DNA of 64,000 nucleotides from Flavimaribacter sediminis (GCF_019492055.1 NZ_JAICBX010000002.1:1426001-1490000), one strand, 5' to 3'. Positions 37,052-46,629 are shown, counted from the stretch's first letter. The notes: generated by a model from the sequence alone, not told the origin. A program made the numbers and translations.

Positions 37052-40000
37052 ATGGATTTCCTCACCCGTTTCGGAATTTCCAGTTCGCGCATGACCGTGC
37101 TCATCATGCTGGCGCTGCTCGTTCAGGGCGTCGTGCTCTACGGCGGCATGCCGAAGCGGGAAAACCCGGCGATCACCATACGCAGCGCGTTGATCACCGC
37201 CTCGTTTCCCGGCATGTCCCCGGAGCGGATGGAAAACCTCATCGTCAAGCCGATTGAGCGCAAGATGCGCGAGATCGGCGAGATCGAGGATATCAATTCC
37301 TTGATATTGACCGGCAGCACGGTGGTGACGGTGACGATTTACGACGCGGTTCCCCGAACCGAACTCGACCGCATCTTCCAGGAGGTTCGCAACAAGATCG
37401 AGGACGTCAAGAACGACCTGCCGACGGGAACCGAAGGGCCGTTCGTCAATACCGACTATGGCGACGTCGCCATCGCCACCGTCGCTGTCACCGGCGAAGG
37501 CTTTTCCTACGAAGACATCCGGGAGTCCGCAGACGACCTTCGCGAGTATCTCTATACCGTGGACGGCATATCCAAGGTCTCTCTTTACGGGGTTCAGGAG
37601 CAGCGGATCTGGCTGGAGATCAATCCCCGCAAGCTTGCCTCTGTCGGGGTGCAGTTGAACCAGGTAATATCGGACCTGCAGGCCCAGAACGTTATTCTGC
37701 CGGCAGGACAAATCGACGCCGACGGCGTTAATCTGATACTCGAGGCCAATGGCGATCTGAAATCCGTCGAGGAGATCGGCGACCTCCTGACGAAGGTGGA
37801 GGGTCTTTCGGGCTATGTGCGGCTGAAGGATCTGATGGATGTCCGGCGCGGCTATGAGGACCCCGTCGACAAGCCGGTTTATTTCAACAGCGAGCCGGCG
37901 ATCATCGTCTCCGTGGAAATGAACGATACGGAAGACATCCAGAAGATCGGCAAGGCGCTGGAGGTTGCGGTTGCGGATTTCGAACAGACCCAGCCGATCG
38001 GAATCTCCTACCGGTTCTCCACCTTCCAGGAAACCAATGTCACACAGGCGATAAACAACGCGTTGTTCAACGTGCTGCAGACGTTCGTTGTCGTCGTGGT
38101 CGTCCTGCTGGTCTTCCTCGGTCTCAGGACGGCCTTCATCATCGCCTGCATTGTGCCCTTCACGGTGATGTTCGCGCTGGTCGGAATGAATATTCTCGGC
38201 ATAGACCTTCAGCAGATTTCGATTGCGGCGGTGATCATCTCGCTTGGGCTGCTTGTCGACAACGGGCTGGTGGTGGTGGAAGACATCCAGAACCGCATCC
38301 GGGCCGGCGAGGAGCCGCAAGCCGCGGCGATCGGGTCCGGTCGCCAGTTTTTCATCCCGCTTGCCGTCGCCTCCATCACGACGGTGTCTGCCTTTATCCC
38401 GATGCTGATCCTCGACGGCGTCGAGGGCGAATTCGCCTTTTCGCTTGGCGCAGTCGTGGGAGTCATGCTGGCCGGATCGTGGATAACCGCCCTCTATATC
38501 CTGCCGCCGCTGTGCGTGTGGTTCGCCAGGCGCAGCACGTCGGACGCGCCGCCTGAACCCAATCTTTTGGTGCGCGTCTATGGGGCGATGGTGTCGCGCA
38601 GCCTGCCGCTGGCGCCCTTCATCATGCTCGCATGCTATGTTGTGGTGGTTCTCGCCGCCGGCGCGTTTTCCTCCATCAAGAAGGAAATGTTCCCGCTCTC
38701 CGAGCGCGCCGAATATATGATCTACCTCGACATGCCCAAGGGCACGGCGATTTCGGCGACACAGGCGGAAGCGCTCGCCGTCGAGAAATGGTTGCTCGAC
38801 AGCGAAGAGAACCCGGAAGTGCTGAACACCACCATCTTCGTCGGCGATGGCGGCCCGCGTTTTTATCTTGCGCTGTCGCCAGCCGACACGGATCCCTCGT
38901 CGGCGTTCATTCTGGTCAATACGCAGTCCTACCAGGGCGCGGTCACAGCGGCGGCGCGCGCGTCCGATTATCTCTACGCAAACCATCCGGCCGCGCGTTT
39001 CAAGATCAAGCGGCTGTCCATGGGCGGTGGGGAATCCGGCATCGTGGAGATAGACATCTCAGGGCCGGGCGCTGAAAAACTGCTCTATCTCGCAGACGAG
39101 GTTGAACAGGCCTTCGCTGACGTTCCCGATATCGTCCAGAACGAAAACGACTGGGGTAACAAGTCGCTCAAGGTGGTCATAGACGTCTCCCAGAGCAAGG
39201 CGCGGGAACTCGGCATCTCGTCGAAGGAAATCTCGGATCTCATGGATACGTTCTATTCCGGGACGGCCTATTCCACCTATCGCGAAGGCGACCAGTCGAT
39301 CCCCATCGTTCTGCGCGCCGTACAGGGTTTCCGCAGCAGCCTTGAGGATCTGGCGACGCTCGCCATTCCGGCCGACGGACGCCTCATCTCGCTCGATCAG
39401 GTGGCCACCTTTGATCCGCAACTGGAGTTCTCGCAGATGCGGCGCGAGAACCAGGTCCGCATGATCAAGGTCTCCGGCAAGAGCGATACGCTGTCAGCCG
39501 GCGAAGTTGTCGAGTTGCTGCGTCCGACGCTGGACAATCTTGATCTGGCCGGAGGCTATACGGTGGAAATCGGCGGCGAGACGGAAAACAGCGCCGAGGT
39601 CAACGCGCTGCTTGCCGCCGGAATGCCGCCGGCGATTGTCGTGATGCTGATCGCGCTCATGTTCCAGTTCAATTCCGCGCGCCGGGTGGCGCTGACCTTC
39701 ATGACCGTTCCGCTGATCATCATCGGCTCGCCGCTGGCTCTGTTGTTGACCGGAGAACCGCTGAGTTTCTTCGCCATACTGGGCATGATCTCGCTTGCCG
39801 GCATCATCATCAACAACGCCATCGTGCTGATCGACCAGATCGATATCGAGCGCCGGACGCTGGAATTGCGCGAAGCTGTTGTCGAGGCGTCGAAGAAGCG
39901 TGTCACGCCGATCCTGCTCACGTCGCTGACGACGATTTTCGGCCTGATGCCCATGGCGATCGCCGGCGGGGCGCTGTTCGAACCGATGGCGACGCTGATG

Positions 40001-40117
40001 ATCGGTGGTCTTGCCGTCGCCTCGCTGCTTACGCTGTTCTTCGTTCCCGGAGGCTATTATCTGCTCTTTGGAGGCGTTCGGCTTTGGCGGAAGCAACCGG
40101 CAGCCGAACCGGCGTAA
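37052..40117 (+). CDS. RND family efflux pump (inner-membrane transporter)
   Basis: The 1021-residue proton-driven pump has the AcrB-type layout: one helix at the N-terminus, periplasmic domain, helices 2-7 (starting near 330), a second periplasmic domain and helices 8-12. Asp in LLVDNGLVVVEDIQNR (helix 4 region) fits the proton relay. The GGAVSMGG-type loops of drug pumps are not obvious, so the substrate is unknown; it resembles the AcrB/VexF-like HAE group more than metal pumps. A GGGGAAAGG site precedes the ATG. Its 3' end overlaps the convergent AraC gene by 89 bases. Confidence 0.93.
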   Translation: MDFLTRFGISSSRMTVLIMLALLVQGVVLYGGMPKRENPAITIRSALITASFPGMSPERMENLIVKPIERKMREIGEIEDINSLILTGSTVVTVTIYDAVPRTELDRIFQEVRNKIEDVKNDLPTGTEGPFVNTDYGDVAIATVAVTGEGFSYEDIRESADDLREYLYTVDGISKVSLYGVQEQRIWLEINPRKLASVGVQLNQVISDLQAQNVILPAGQIDADGVNLILEANGDLKSVEEIGDLLTKVEGLSGYVRLKDLMDVRRGYEDPVDKPVYFNSEPAIIVSVEMNDTEDIQKIGKALEVAVADFEQTQPIGISYRFSTFQETNVTQAINNALFNVLQTFVVVVVVLLVFLGLRTAFIIACIVPFTVMFALVGMNILGIDLQQISIAAVIISLGLLVDNGLVVVEDIQNRIRAGEEPQAAAIGSGRQFFIPLAVASITTVSAFIPMLILDGVEGEFAFSLGAVVGVMLAGSWITALYILPPLCVWFARRSTSDAPPEPNLLVRVYGAMVSRSLPLAPFIMLACYVVVVLAAGAFSSIKKEMFPLSERAEYMIYLDMPKGTAISATQAEALAVEKWLLDSEENPEVLNTTIFVGDGGPRFYLALSPADTDPSSAFILVNTQSYQGAVTAAARASDYLYANHPAARFKIKRLSMGGGESGIVEIDISGPGAEKLLYLADEVEQAFADVPDIVQNENDWGNKSLKVVIDVSQSKARELGISSKEISDLMDTFYSGTAYSTYREGDQSIPIVLRAVQGFRSSLEDLATLAIPADGRLISLDQVATFDPQLEFSQMRRENQVRMIKVSGKSDTLSAGEVVELLRPTLDNLDLAGGYTVEIGGETENSAEVNALLAAGMPPAIVVMLIALMFQFNSARRVALTFMTVPLIIIGSPLALLLTGEPLSFFAILGMISLAGIIINNAIVLIDQIDIERRTLELREAVVEASKKRVTPILLTSLTTIFGLMPMAIAGGALFEPMATLMIGGLAVASLLTLFFVPGGYYLLFGGVRLWRKQPAAEPA

Positions 40118-40865
40118 CGTCCCGTTCCGCCCGCTCGGCCATGCGGACATTGAGCGGGCTGATGCCGAATTCGCGCTGAAAGGCCCGGCTGAAAGCCTCG
40201 CCGCTTTTGTATCCGAGCTGGCGCGCGACCAGGTGTACGCGCTGGCCTTGCGCCATCCGCCGGTGGGCGATTGTCAACCGCCAGCGCCGGACGTAGGCTT
40301 GTGGCGTTTCGCCGACCAGGCGCGTGAAGTGTTCGCAGAACCGGCTAAGCGACATGCCGGCTTCCTCCGCAAGGTCGCTATTGCTCCAGGATCGGCCCGG
40401 ATCTTCATGGACGGCCACGAGGGCGCGGCTGATTTTCGGATCGGACAATCCTGCGAGCATGCCGGCTGAACTGCAGCCGCGCTCGATCGCATTGCGCAGA
40501 AGCTGGATGATCAGGATTTCGCACAGGCGGTTCAGCACCTGTCCCGAGCCGCACCTTTGGGCGTCTGCTTCAAAGACGACCATTTGAAGCAGCCTACGCG
40601 TTTCGTCGGATTCGCCGGCGGGAAAGTCGAAACCAGGCGCCAGTGACGCGAAGACCGGATTGGATCGCCCGGCCCAGTTGATCTGCGCCGCGAACAGCCG
40701 CTTCGCAGGCTCAATGCGGCTTGGTTCGCCTTCGGTCATCAACTCCGCGCCTTCCGGCAGGCCGTCGTTCCCGTAGATCACAAGATTGCCGTCGCCTGGC
40801 CCGGCGATCCGGGCGCTTACGGCCAAATGTTCCACCAGCGCCGAAAGCCTGTCGAATTTATGCAT
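40029..40865 (-). CDS. AraC family transcriptional regulator
   Basis: The 278-residue protein has an N-terminal cupin-like sensor domain (AraC-binding/cupin_6 type, about 1-140, with GNLVIYGNDGLPEG) and a C-terminal double helix-turn-helix (about 150-245) with DLAEEAGMSLSRFCEHFTRLVGETPQAYVRRWR and GYKSGEAFSRAFQREFGISP. A 30-residue basic tail extends the 3' end over the RND pump gene by 89 bases on the other strand. It is divergent from the peroxiredoxin gene and is the likely regulator of that gene or of itself (inference). Confidence 0.92.
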   Translation of the reverse strand: MHKFDRLSALVEHLAVSARIAGPGDGNLVIYGNDGLPEGAELMTEGEPSRIEPAKRLFAAQINWAGRSNPVFASLAPGFDFPAGESDETRRLLQMVVFEADAQRCGSGQVLNRLCEILIIQLLRNAIERGCSSAGMLAGLSDPKISRALVAVHEDPGRSWSNSDLAEEAGMSLSRFCEHFTRLVGETPQAYVRRWRLTIAHRRMAQGQRVHLVARQLGYKSGEAFSRAFQREFGISPLNVRMAERAERDVTPVRLPVASAKAERLQRADNSLRERRTA

Positions 40866-40908
40866 ACCGATATTCCGGATTCTTAATCATAATTTTGAGA
40901 AAAACCTG

Positions 40909-40922
40909 ACAGAAAAATCTGT
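40909..40922. promoter_or_regulatory. Palindrome in the AraC/peroxiredoxin divergent promoter
   Basis: ACAGA and TCTGT pair around AAAA in the 84-base divergent gap, nested in a wider TGACA...TGTCA inverted repeat (40907-40911 and 40925-40929). It is a candidate binding site for the AraC regulator. AraC sites are usually direct repeats, so another factor is possible. Confidence 0.4.
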
Positions 40923-40949
40923 TATGTCAATCCCGAAGGGAGACTCATC

Positions 40950-41486
40950 ATGCTGACGCCACGAAAGAAAACACCTGATCTTGCCCTGCCGACACTGGGG
41001 GGCGATCTCTTCGATCTCGCAACAGAAAACGCCGGGCGAGGCACGCTCCTCTGTTTCTATCGGGGCCTTCATTGCCCGATCTGCGCCACCTATCTTGGCG
41101 ATCTCGAAAAACGTACGCCCGATTTTGCCGAGCGTGGCGTCAAGACGATCGCGATCAGTTCCGATGGCGAGGAGCGCACCCGTCAGATGGCCGAGAAGAT
41201 CGGGGCGGACGCCCTGCGTTTCGCCTATGACCTGCCGCTTTCGAAGGCGCGGGAATGGGGTCTTGCCATCTCGACGTCGCGCGGCAAGACCTCGATCGGC
41301 ATCGAGGAGCCAGCGCTGTTTTCCGAACCCGGCGTCTTCATGGTGACGCCCGAACAGACGCTTTACTACGCCTATGTCCAGACGATGCCTTTTGCCCGAC
41401 CAAATTTCGGCGAGCTTCTGAAAGCCCTGGATTTCGCCATCGAGAAGAATTATCCGGCCCGCGGCGAGTATACCGGGGAAGTCTGA
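40950..41486 (+). CDS. Peroxiredoxin-like AhpC/TSA family protein
   Basis: The 178-residue protein has a thioredoxin-like fold with LPTLGGDLFDLATE and the active-site segment FYRGLHCPICATYLGDL, giving a CxxC pair at Cys42 and Cys45. It belongs to the peroxiredoxin-like AhpC/TSA group with a PICATY motif, rather than to classical 2-Cys AhpC (which lacks CxxC). It probably reduces peroxides or acts as a thiol oxidoreductase in the cytoplasm. A GAAGGGAGA site precedes the ATG. It is divergent from the AraC regulator. Confidence 0.9.
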   Translation: MLTPRKKTPDLALPTLGGDLFDLATENAGRGTLLCFYRGLHCPICATYLGDLEKRTPDFAERGVKTIAISSDGEERTRQMAEKIGADALRFAYDLPLSKAREWGLAISTSRGKTSIGIEEPALFSEPGVFMVTPEQTLYYAYVQTMPFARPNFGELLKALDFAIEKNYPARGEYTGEV

Positions 41487-41517
41487 CCACAGTCTGAAAC
41501 AACCGCCAAATAGCAAA

Positions 41518-41539
41518 CCGGCCGGGTTTCCCCGGCCGG
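41518..41539. terminator. Bidirectional hairpin terminator between peroxiredoxin and acnA
   Basis: A perfect 9-bp GC-rich stem (CCGGCCGGG/CCCGGCCGG) with a 4-base loop lies between the two convergent stop codons. T-rich sequence on either side is modest, so efficiency is uncertain. Confidence 0.6.
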
Positions 41540-41567
41540 CGTCGTCATTTCATCGCTATAGAGCTGA

Positions 41568-44258
41568 TCAGGCCGCGAGGTCGCGCAGCACCGTCTGCAG
41601 GATGCCGCCATTGTTGACGTAGTCGACTTCGTCGACTGTATCGATGCGGCAGATGATCGGGATGTCTTTCGTCGTTCCGTCGCCATAGGTGACCTTGGCG
41701 ATCTTCTTCTCGCGCGGCTTGACGTCTTCCAGACCCTCGATCGATACGATCTCGTCGCCCTTCAGGCCGAGGCTTTCCCAGCTGACGCCATCTTCCAGCA
41801 CGAAGGGAATGACGCCCATGCCGACCAGGTTCGAACGGTGGATGCGCTCGAAGGACTGCGCGATCACGGCGCGCACGCCAAGAAGGTTGGTGCCCTTCGC
41901 GGCCCAGTCACGCGATGAGCCGTTGCCGTATTCGACGCCGGCGAAGATCACGAGAGGCACGCCTTCCTGCTTGTAGAGCATGGCGGCGTCGTAGATCGAC
42001 ATCTCCTCTTTCGAAGGATAGTGGATCGTGTAGCCGCCTTCCTTGCCGTTCGGTCCAAGCATGTGGTTGCGAATGCGGATATTGGCGAACGTGCCCCGCA
42101 TCATCACTTCGTGGTTGCCGCGCCGCGTGCCGTACTGGTTGAAGTCCGCGACCGCGACGTCGTGGTCGATCAGATATTCGCCGGCGGGCGACTGCGCCTT
42201 GATCGAACCGGCCGGTGAAATGTGGTCGGTGGTGATCTTGTCGCCGAACAGGCCGAGCACGCGGGCGCCGATGATGTCGGTGATGCCTGAAGGCTGCTTG
42301 CCCATGCCCACGAAATAGGGCGGGTTCTGAACGTAGGTCGAATCATTGTCCCAGGCGTAGGTCTGGCCTTCCGGGGCCTGGACGTTGCGCCAGTTCTCGT
42401 CGCCCTTGAAGACGTCGGCGTATTTCTCGGCGAAGAGCTCGCGGGTGACGTTCTTTACGATGAACTCCTGGATCTCGTGGGAGGTCGGCCAGATGTCCTT
42501 CAGGAACACCGGATTTCCGTCCTTGTCCTCGCCGATCGGCTCGGTGGTGAGGTCCTTCTTCACCGTGCCTGCCAGCGCATAGGCGACGACCAGCGGCGGC
42601 GAGGCCAGGTAGTTCGCCTGAACGTCCGGAGAGACGCGGCCTTCGAAGTTGCGGTTGCCCGACAGCACGCCGGCGGCGATCAGACCCTTGTCGTTGATCG
42701 TCTTGGAGACCGGTCCGGGAAGCGGTCCGGAGTTGCCGATGCAGGTCGTGCAGCCAAAGCCGACGAGATTGAAGCCCAGCTTGTCGAGATCGTCCTGCAG
42801 GCCGGCCGATTCCAGATATTCGGCGACGACCTGTGATCCGGGCGCGAGCGAGGTCTTTACCCACGGCTTCGTCTTCAGGCCTTTCGCCACGGCGTTGCGG
42901 GCAAGCAGTCCTGCGCCGATCAGCACCGAAGGGTTGGAGGTGTTGGTGCAGGACGTGATGGCCGCGATCGCCACGTCGCCATGGCCCAGATCGAAATCTT
43001 CGCCTTCTACCTGATAGCGACGGTCCGGATCGGTGGTCTTCTTGTACTCATCGGCAAGCGATTTGTCGAAACCGGAGGCGATGCCTTCCAGCGGGATACG
43101 GCCTTCCGGACGCTTCGGGCCGGCCATGGACGGCACCACTTCTCCCAGATCCAGTTCCAGCGTGTCGGTAAATACCGGCACTTCAGTACCGGAGTCACGC
43201 CACATGCCCTGCGCCTTGCTGTATTCCTCGACGAGCGCGATTCGGTCTTCGTCGCGGCCGGTCATCGTCAGGTAGCTGATGGTCTCGCTGTCGACAGGGA
43301 AGAAGCCGCAGGTCGCGCCATATTCCGGACCCATGTTGGAAATGGTGGCGCGGTCGGCGAGCGTCATGTTTTCAAGGCCGGGACCAAAGAATTCGACGAA
43401 TTTCGAGACGACGCCCTTCTGGCGCAGCATCTGCACCACGGTCAGCACGATGTCGGTGGCGGTGATCCCTTCCTTCGGCTTGCCGGTCAGGCGGAAGCCG
43501 ATGACTTCCGGAAGCAGCATGGAGATCGGCTGGCCGAGCATGGCCGCTTCCGCCTCGATGCCGCCGACGCCCCATCCGAGAACGCCAAGGCCGTTGATCA
43601 TTGTGGTGTGCGAATCCGTGCCAACGCAGGTGTCCGGATAGGCGATAGTCTCGCCATCCGCATCCTTCGTCCAGACAGTCTGACCGAGATATTCGAGATT
43701 GACCTGGTGGCAGATGCCGGTGCCGGGCGGCACGACGCGGAAGTTTTCAAAAGCCTGCTGGCCCCATTTCAGAAAGCGATAGCGTTCGCCGTTGCGCTGG
43801 TATTCGTGCTCCACGTTGCGAGCGAAGGCCTGCGGCGTGCCGAATTCGTCGACGATCACCGAGTGGTCGATCACCAAGTCGACGGGAACGAGCGGATTGA
43901 TCTTTTCCGGATCGCCGCCGAGCGTCTTCATGGCGTCGCGCATCGCGGCCAGGTCAACCACGGCCGGAACGCCGGTGAAGTCCTGCATCAGCACGCGCGC
44001 CGGGCGGTAGGCGATTTCCTTGCCGGCCGCGCCCTTGTCGTTGAGCCACAAGGCGACGTTCTGAATGTCTTCCTTGGTCACCGTGCGACCGTCTTCGTTG
44101 CGCAGCAGGTTTTCCAGAAGCACCTTCATCGAGAAGGGAAGGGCCGATATGCCGTCCAGCCCGTTCTTCTCGGCCAGCTTGAGATCGAAATAGGTATATT
44201 CCGCATTCCCGACTTTCAGGGTGCTGCGGCAGTTGAAGCTATCGAGTGATTTTGTCAC
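41568..44258 (-). CDS. acnA: Aconitate hydratase A
   Basis: AcnA (896 residues) isomerises citrate to isocitrate in the TCA cycle with a 4Fe-4S cluster. The cluster Cys residues are seen in [12 protein letters not shown] and [12 protein letters not shown]. The N-terminal [14 protein letters not shown] and the swivelling C-terminal domain with [16 protein letters not shown] are typical. I chose the GTG at 44258 because it gives the standard N-terminus; an ATG at 44270 is an alternative, and the open frame to 44411 looks like non-family sequence. Confidence 0.96.
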   Translation of the reverse strand: MTKSLDSFNCRSTLKVGNAEYTYFDLKLAEKNGLDGISALPFSMKVLLENLLRNEDGRTVTKEDIQNVALWLNDKGAAGKEIAYRPARVLMQDFTGVPAVVDLAAMRDAMKTLGGDPEKINPLVPVDLVIDHSVIVDEFGTPQAFARNVEHEYQRNGERYRFLKWGQQAFENFRVVPPGTGICHQVNLEYLGQTVWTKDADGETIAYPDTCVGTDSHTTMINGLGVLGWGVGGIEAEAAMLGQPISMLLPEVIGFRLTGKPKEGITATDIVLTVVQMLRQKGVVSKFVEFFGPGLENMTLADRATISNMGPEYGATCGFFPVDSETISYLTMTGRDEDRIALVEEYSKAQGMWRDSGTEVPVFTDTLELDLGEVVPSMAGPKRPEGRIPLEGIASGFDKSLADEYKKTTDPDRRYQVEGEDFDLGHGDVAIAAITSCTNTSNPSVLIGAGLLARNAVAKGLKTKPWVKTSLAPGSQVVAEYLESAGLQDDLDKLGFNLVGFGCTTCIGNSGPLPGPVSKTINDKGLIAAGVLSGNRNFEGRVSPDVQANYLASPPLVVAYALAGTVKKDLTTEPIGEDKDGNPVFLKDIWPTSHEIQEFIVKNVTRELFAEKYADVFKGDENWRNVQAPEGQTYAWDNDSTYVQNPPYFVGMGKQPSGITDIIGARVLGLFGDKITTDHISPAGSIKAQSPAGEYLIDHDVAVADFNQYGTRRGNHEVMMRGTFANIRIRNHMLGPNGKEGGYTIHYPSKEEMSIYDAAMLYKQEGVPLVIFAGVEYGNGSSRDWAAKGTNLLGVRAVIAQSFERIHRSNLVGMGVIPFVLEDGVSWESLGLKGDEIVSIEGLEDVKPREKKIAKVTYGDGTTKDIPIICRIDTVDEVDYVNNGGILQTVLRDLAA

Positions 44259-44543
44259 AGGCGCTCTCATCCACGTTGGTTCACCGAATTCGGCGGGCGA
44301 ACGCTCATAATCGTGCAGATGCACGCTGAAGCCTGCGGGTACGGCCATTTCCGCTGTCCGCCCGTGGAAGATCAATCCCTTGTGATTGACCGTGTTCCAT
44401 GTTCGGCGCAAATATGATGTTCACGCCGACCGCTGGCGTGGTTGCCGGACTTATAGGCAATTTTGTAGAATGGTTCTAGAGCACATCTGTCAAAAACGGA
44501 TTTTTTTCCGTGCTGCAACACGAATACGGAGGAAATCCGGCCA

Positions 44544-45206
44544 ATGCGGCTAGTCGCCGAGGATCTGACCGTCGCACGCGCCGACAGAATATTCTTCCGA
44601 GGCGTCGCATTCGGCGTCGAAGAGGGCGAAGCGCTGCTGGTGACAGGTCCGAACGGCGTCGGCAAATCGACGCTCCTGCGCATGATCGCCGGGCTGCTGC
44701 CGGTCCCCGACGGACGTATCGCTCTTGAGGGCATGGACGATCGCAGTCTTGTCGAGGCGAGCCATTATCTCGGCCACCGCAACGCTATGAAACAAGACAT
44801 GAGCGTGCGGGAGAATCTGACCTTCTGGCGACAGTTCATGCATGATGATCGCTTCGGCGACGGCGCGCCGCTCTTCGAGGCGACCGAATCGCTTGGGCTC
44901 GGCGGGCTCGAGCATCTGCCTTTCGGCTATCTGTCGGCCGGTCAACAACGGCGTATGGCGATGGCCCGCCTTTTGATGGTGCATCGGCCGGTCTGGATCC
45001 TCGACGAGCCGACGGCCGCGCTGGACGCCGCATCGTCAGAGATGTTCGCAGGACTGGTAGGTAACCATATGGCGGCCGGCGGCATCGTGGTCGCCGCAAC
45101 GCATCAGCCCCTCGGCCTTGACGCCGTGCACAGCCTGGCGCTCGATCCGAAGGACCGGGCGGTCGAATTTGCGGCCGATCCCTTCGCACAGGACGGTATT
45201 GCGTAA
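44544..45206 (+). CDS. ccmA: Haem ABC exporter ATP-binding protein CcmA
   Basis: CcmA (220 residues) is the ATPase of the cytochrome c maturation system I complex CcmABCD, which releases holo-CcmE from CcmC. Walker A GPNGVGKST, signature LSAGQQRRMAMARL and Walker B VWILDEPTAALD are clear. A strong GGAGGAAAT precedes the ATG. Its stop shares one base with the ccmB start, so the two are translationally coupled. It is divergent from acnA. Confidence 0.95.
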   Translation: MRLVAEDLTVARADRIFFRGVAFGVEEGEALLVTGPNGVGKSTLLRMIAGLLPVPDGRIALEGMDDRSLVEASHYLGHRNAMKQDMSVRENLTFWRQFMHDDRFGDGAPLFEATESLGLGGLEHLPFGYLSAGQQRRMAMARLLMVHRPVWILDEPTAALDAASSEMFAGLVGNHMAAGGIVVAATHQPLGLDAVHSLALDPKDRAVEFAADPFAQDGIA

Positions 45207-45865
45207 TGGGCGCGCTGTTTGTCCGCGATCTCAAACTTTCCCTGCGCGCGGGCGGCGGTGCTCTGCTAGGCATTTTATTCTTTCTTGCGGTGATCGCCGT
45301 CATTCCCTTCGGCGTCGGGCCGGACCTCAATCTGCTCGCGCGCATCGGTCCGGCTTTCGTGTGGATCGGCGCGCTGCTCGCCTCGTTGCTCGGCCTCGAC
45401 CGGCTGTTCCAGATCGACCGGGAAGACGGGTCGCTCGACATCATGCTCATGCAGTCGTCGCCGCTGGTGCTCACCGTGCTGGTCAAATGTCTTGCGCACT
45501 GGACGGCGACCGGTCTGCCGCTGGTCATCGCGTCGCCGTTTCTCGGGCTGTTCATGAATATCAGCGGGGTCGCCATGGCGGCGGTTTTTGCAACGCTGCT
45601 CGTCGGCTCGCCTGCGATCACGCTCATCGGCGCTGTTGGGGCTGCGGTCGCGGTCGCTCTGCCGCGCGGCGGCCTGCTGCTGGCGGTTCTGGTGCTTCCG
45701 CTTTCCATTCCCGTGCTGATCTTCGGCGTCAGCGCTGTCAATGGCGCGATCGCGGATCCCGCGCCGTTCCTTCAACCGTTCCTCATTCTCGTTGCGATCA
45801 CGCTGTTTTTTGCGGTTCTCGGTCCGCTCGCCGCGGCTGCGGCATTGCGCGCGTCGTCCGATTGA
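45206..45865 (+). CDS. ccmB: Haem exporter membrane protein CcmB
   Basis: CcmB (219 residues) is a six-helix inner-membrane protein that pairs with CcmA. The FVRDLKLSLRAGGGALLGILFFLAVIAVIPFGVGPD N-terminal block and LLGLDRLFQIDREDGSLDIMLMQ are family hallmarks. The gene overlaps ccmA by one base. Its last nine codons and stop are part of a 29-bp sequence repeated beyond the next gene (46552-46580), but the reading frame is intact. Confidence 0.95.
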   Translation: MGALFVRDLKLSLRAGGGALLGILFFLAVIAVIPFGVGPDLNLLARIGPAFVWIGALLASLLGLDRLFQIDREDGSLDIMLMQSSPLVLTVLVKCLAHWTATGLPLVIASPFLGLFMNISGVAMAAVFATLLVGSPAITLIGAVGAAVAVALPRGGLLLAVLVLPLSIPVLIFGVSAVNGAIADPAPFLQPFLILVAITLFFAVLGPLAAAAALRASSD

Positions 45866-45866
45866 T
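45838..45866 (+). repeat. 29-bp direct repeat, left copy (ccmB 3' end)
   Basis: The sequence TGCGGCATTGCGCGCGTCGT plus CCGATTGAT spans the last nine codons of ccmB and its stop codon. It is repeated base for base at 46552-46580. The matching ends at both sides, so the repeat is exactly 29 bases. Confidence 0.95.
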
Positions 45867-45876
45867 GCAACTCTGG

Positions 45877-45892
45877 GGTTGAGTAATCAACC
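45877..45892. promoter_or_regulatory. Perfect inverted repeat just inside the ccmB-ccmC insertion
   Basis: GGTTGA and TCAACC pair around GTAA, ten bases after the left 29-bp repeat and 16 bases before the start of the inserted gene. It could be an operator, a leader hairpin or a relic of the inserted element's end. Confidence 0.4.
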
Positions 45893-45908
45893 TGATCGAC
45901 GTCAGCAC

Positions 45909-46550
45909 ATGAAAACCATTGTTTATTTGACGCTGTTGCTTCTTGTTCCATCCATCGTTTGGGCCAAGCCGTTCGATTTCGCTACAATTGTCTCTCTTGA
46001 CGATATGCACGCCGAATTGAAAAGCCGCTTTCCCCTGGGCGCAGACCGCGCTGATGTTTATCGGCAATTATCGACGGAGGGAGGCGCAGCCCATTATGCG
46101 CATCCCGACAGGGCCAATGTCGAAAAGTATCTGTACGACATTGATCTCTGCAAACTGCATGTCTTCAGGTGGAATATCTCGGCGCACTTCTTCGACAACG
46201 GCAAACTGACCCAGATCTTTGTGAACGGCGAGGCTGTTCATGCAGCAGGCGACGAGATCTATGATCCATCCGTGAACTACCGCCGGGATGCTCCAACCAA
46301 AGTCTCGTACATTCTACAGCAGCGGCCGGAGGCCAGCGAAGGCGAGAATGTCGTCAGTTATGTTCAGTTGGAACCGGAAGACGGTGACGGCACCGTCGAT
46401 GTGACAGTTGTCGGAGGCGGACCAACCCGCGCGGATCCTTGGAATTTAGGCTCGGTTCACGGCTATCCGCCTATGCCACGTTGGCATTCTATCTTCACGC
46501 TGGACAAGGCGGGCGCCGTTGTTCCCTATTCGGGCGCCTGTCCGGACTGA
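45909..46550 (+). CDS. Unknown exported protein inserted in the ccm operon
   Basis: I do not recognise this 213-residue protein. It has a clear Sec signal peptide (MKTIVYLTLLLLVPSIVWA, cleavage before KPFD) and a soluble acidic domain containing MHAELKSRFPLGADRADVYRQL, EKYLYDIDLCKLHVFRWNISAHF and PPMPRWHSIFTLDKAG. Only two Cys remain in the mature part. The N-terminal coding region is poorer in G+C (89 of 180 bases over 45901-46080 by hand count) than ccmB (80 of 120 over 45361-45480). No good ribosome site precedes the ATG. Flanking 29-bp repeats mark it as an insertion between ccmB and ccmC. A link to cytochrome maturation is not implied. Confidence 0.8.
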   Translation: MKTIVYLTLLLLVPSIVWAKPFDFATIVSLDDMHAELKSRFPLGADRADVYRQLSTEGGAAHYAHPDRANVEKYLYDIDLCKLHVFRWNISAHFFDNGKLTQIFVNGEAVHAAGDEIYDPSVNYRRDAPTKVSYILQQRPEASEGENVVSYVQLEPEDGDGTVDVTVVGGGPTRADPWNLGSVHGYPPMPRWHSIFTLDKAGAVVPYSGACPD

Positions 46551-46551
46551 G

Positions 46552-46580
46552 TGCGGCATTGCGCGCGTCGTCCGATTGAT
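46552..46580 (+). repeat. 29-bp direct repeat, right copy
   Basis: This is the second copy of the ccmB 3'-end sequence, starting one base after the stop codon of the inserted gene and ending 49 bases before the ccmC start. Removing 45867-46580 would restore a normal ccmB-to-ccmC junction. Confidence 0.95.
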
Positions 46581-46629
46581 CACGAGGACTTATATTGTCC
46601 GGAACGGTTCCAGGCTGTAAACAGGCGCC

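Noticed and set aside
36677-38986. 769-residue open frame on the minus strand opposite the RND pump genes
   Set aside because: It is His/Asp/Arg-rich, runs antisense to two well-supported genes and has no recognisable motif.
42981-44249. 422-residue open frame on the plus strand opposite acnA
   Set aside because: It is antisense to a highly conserved gene and lacks any family signature.
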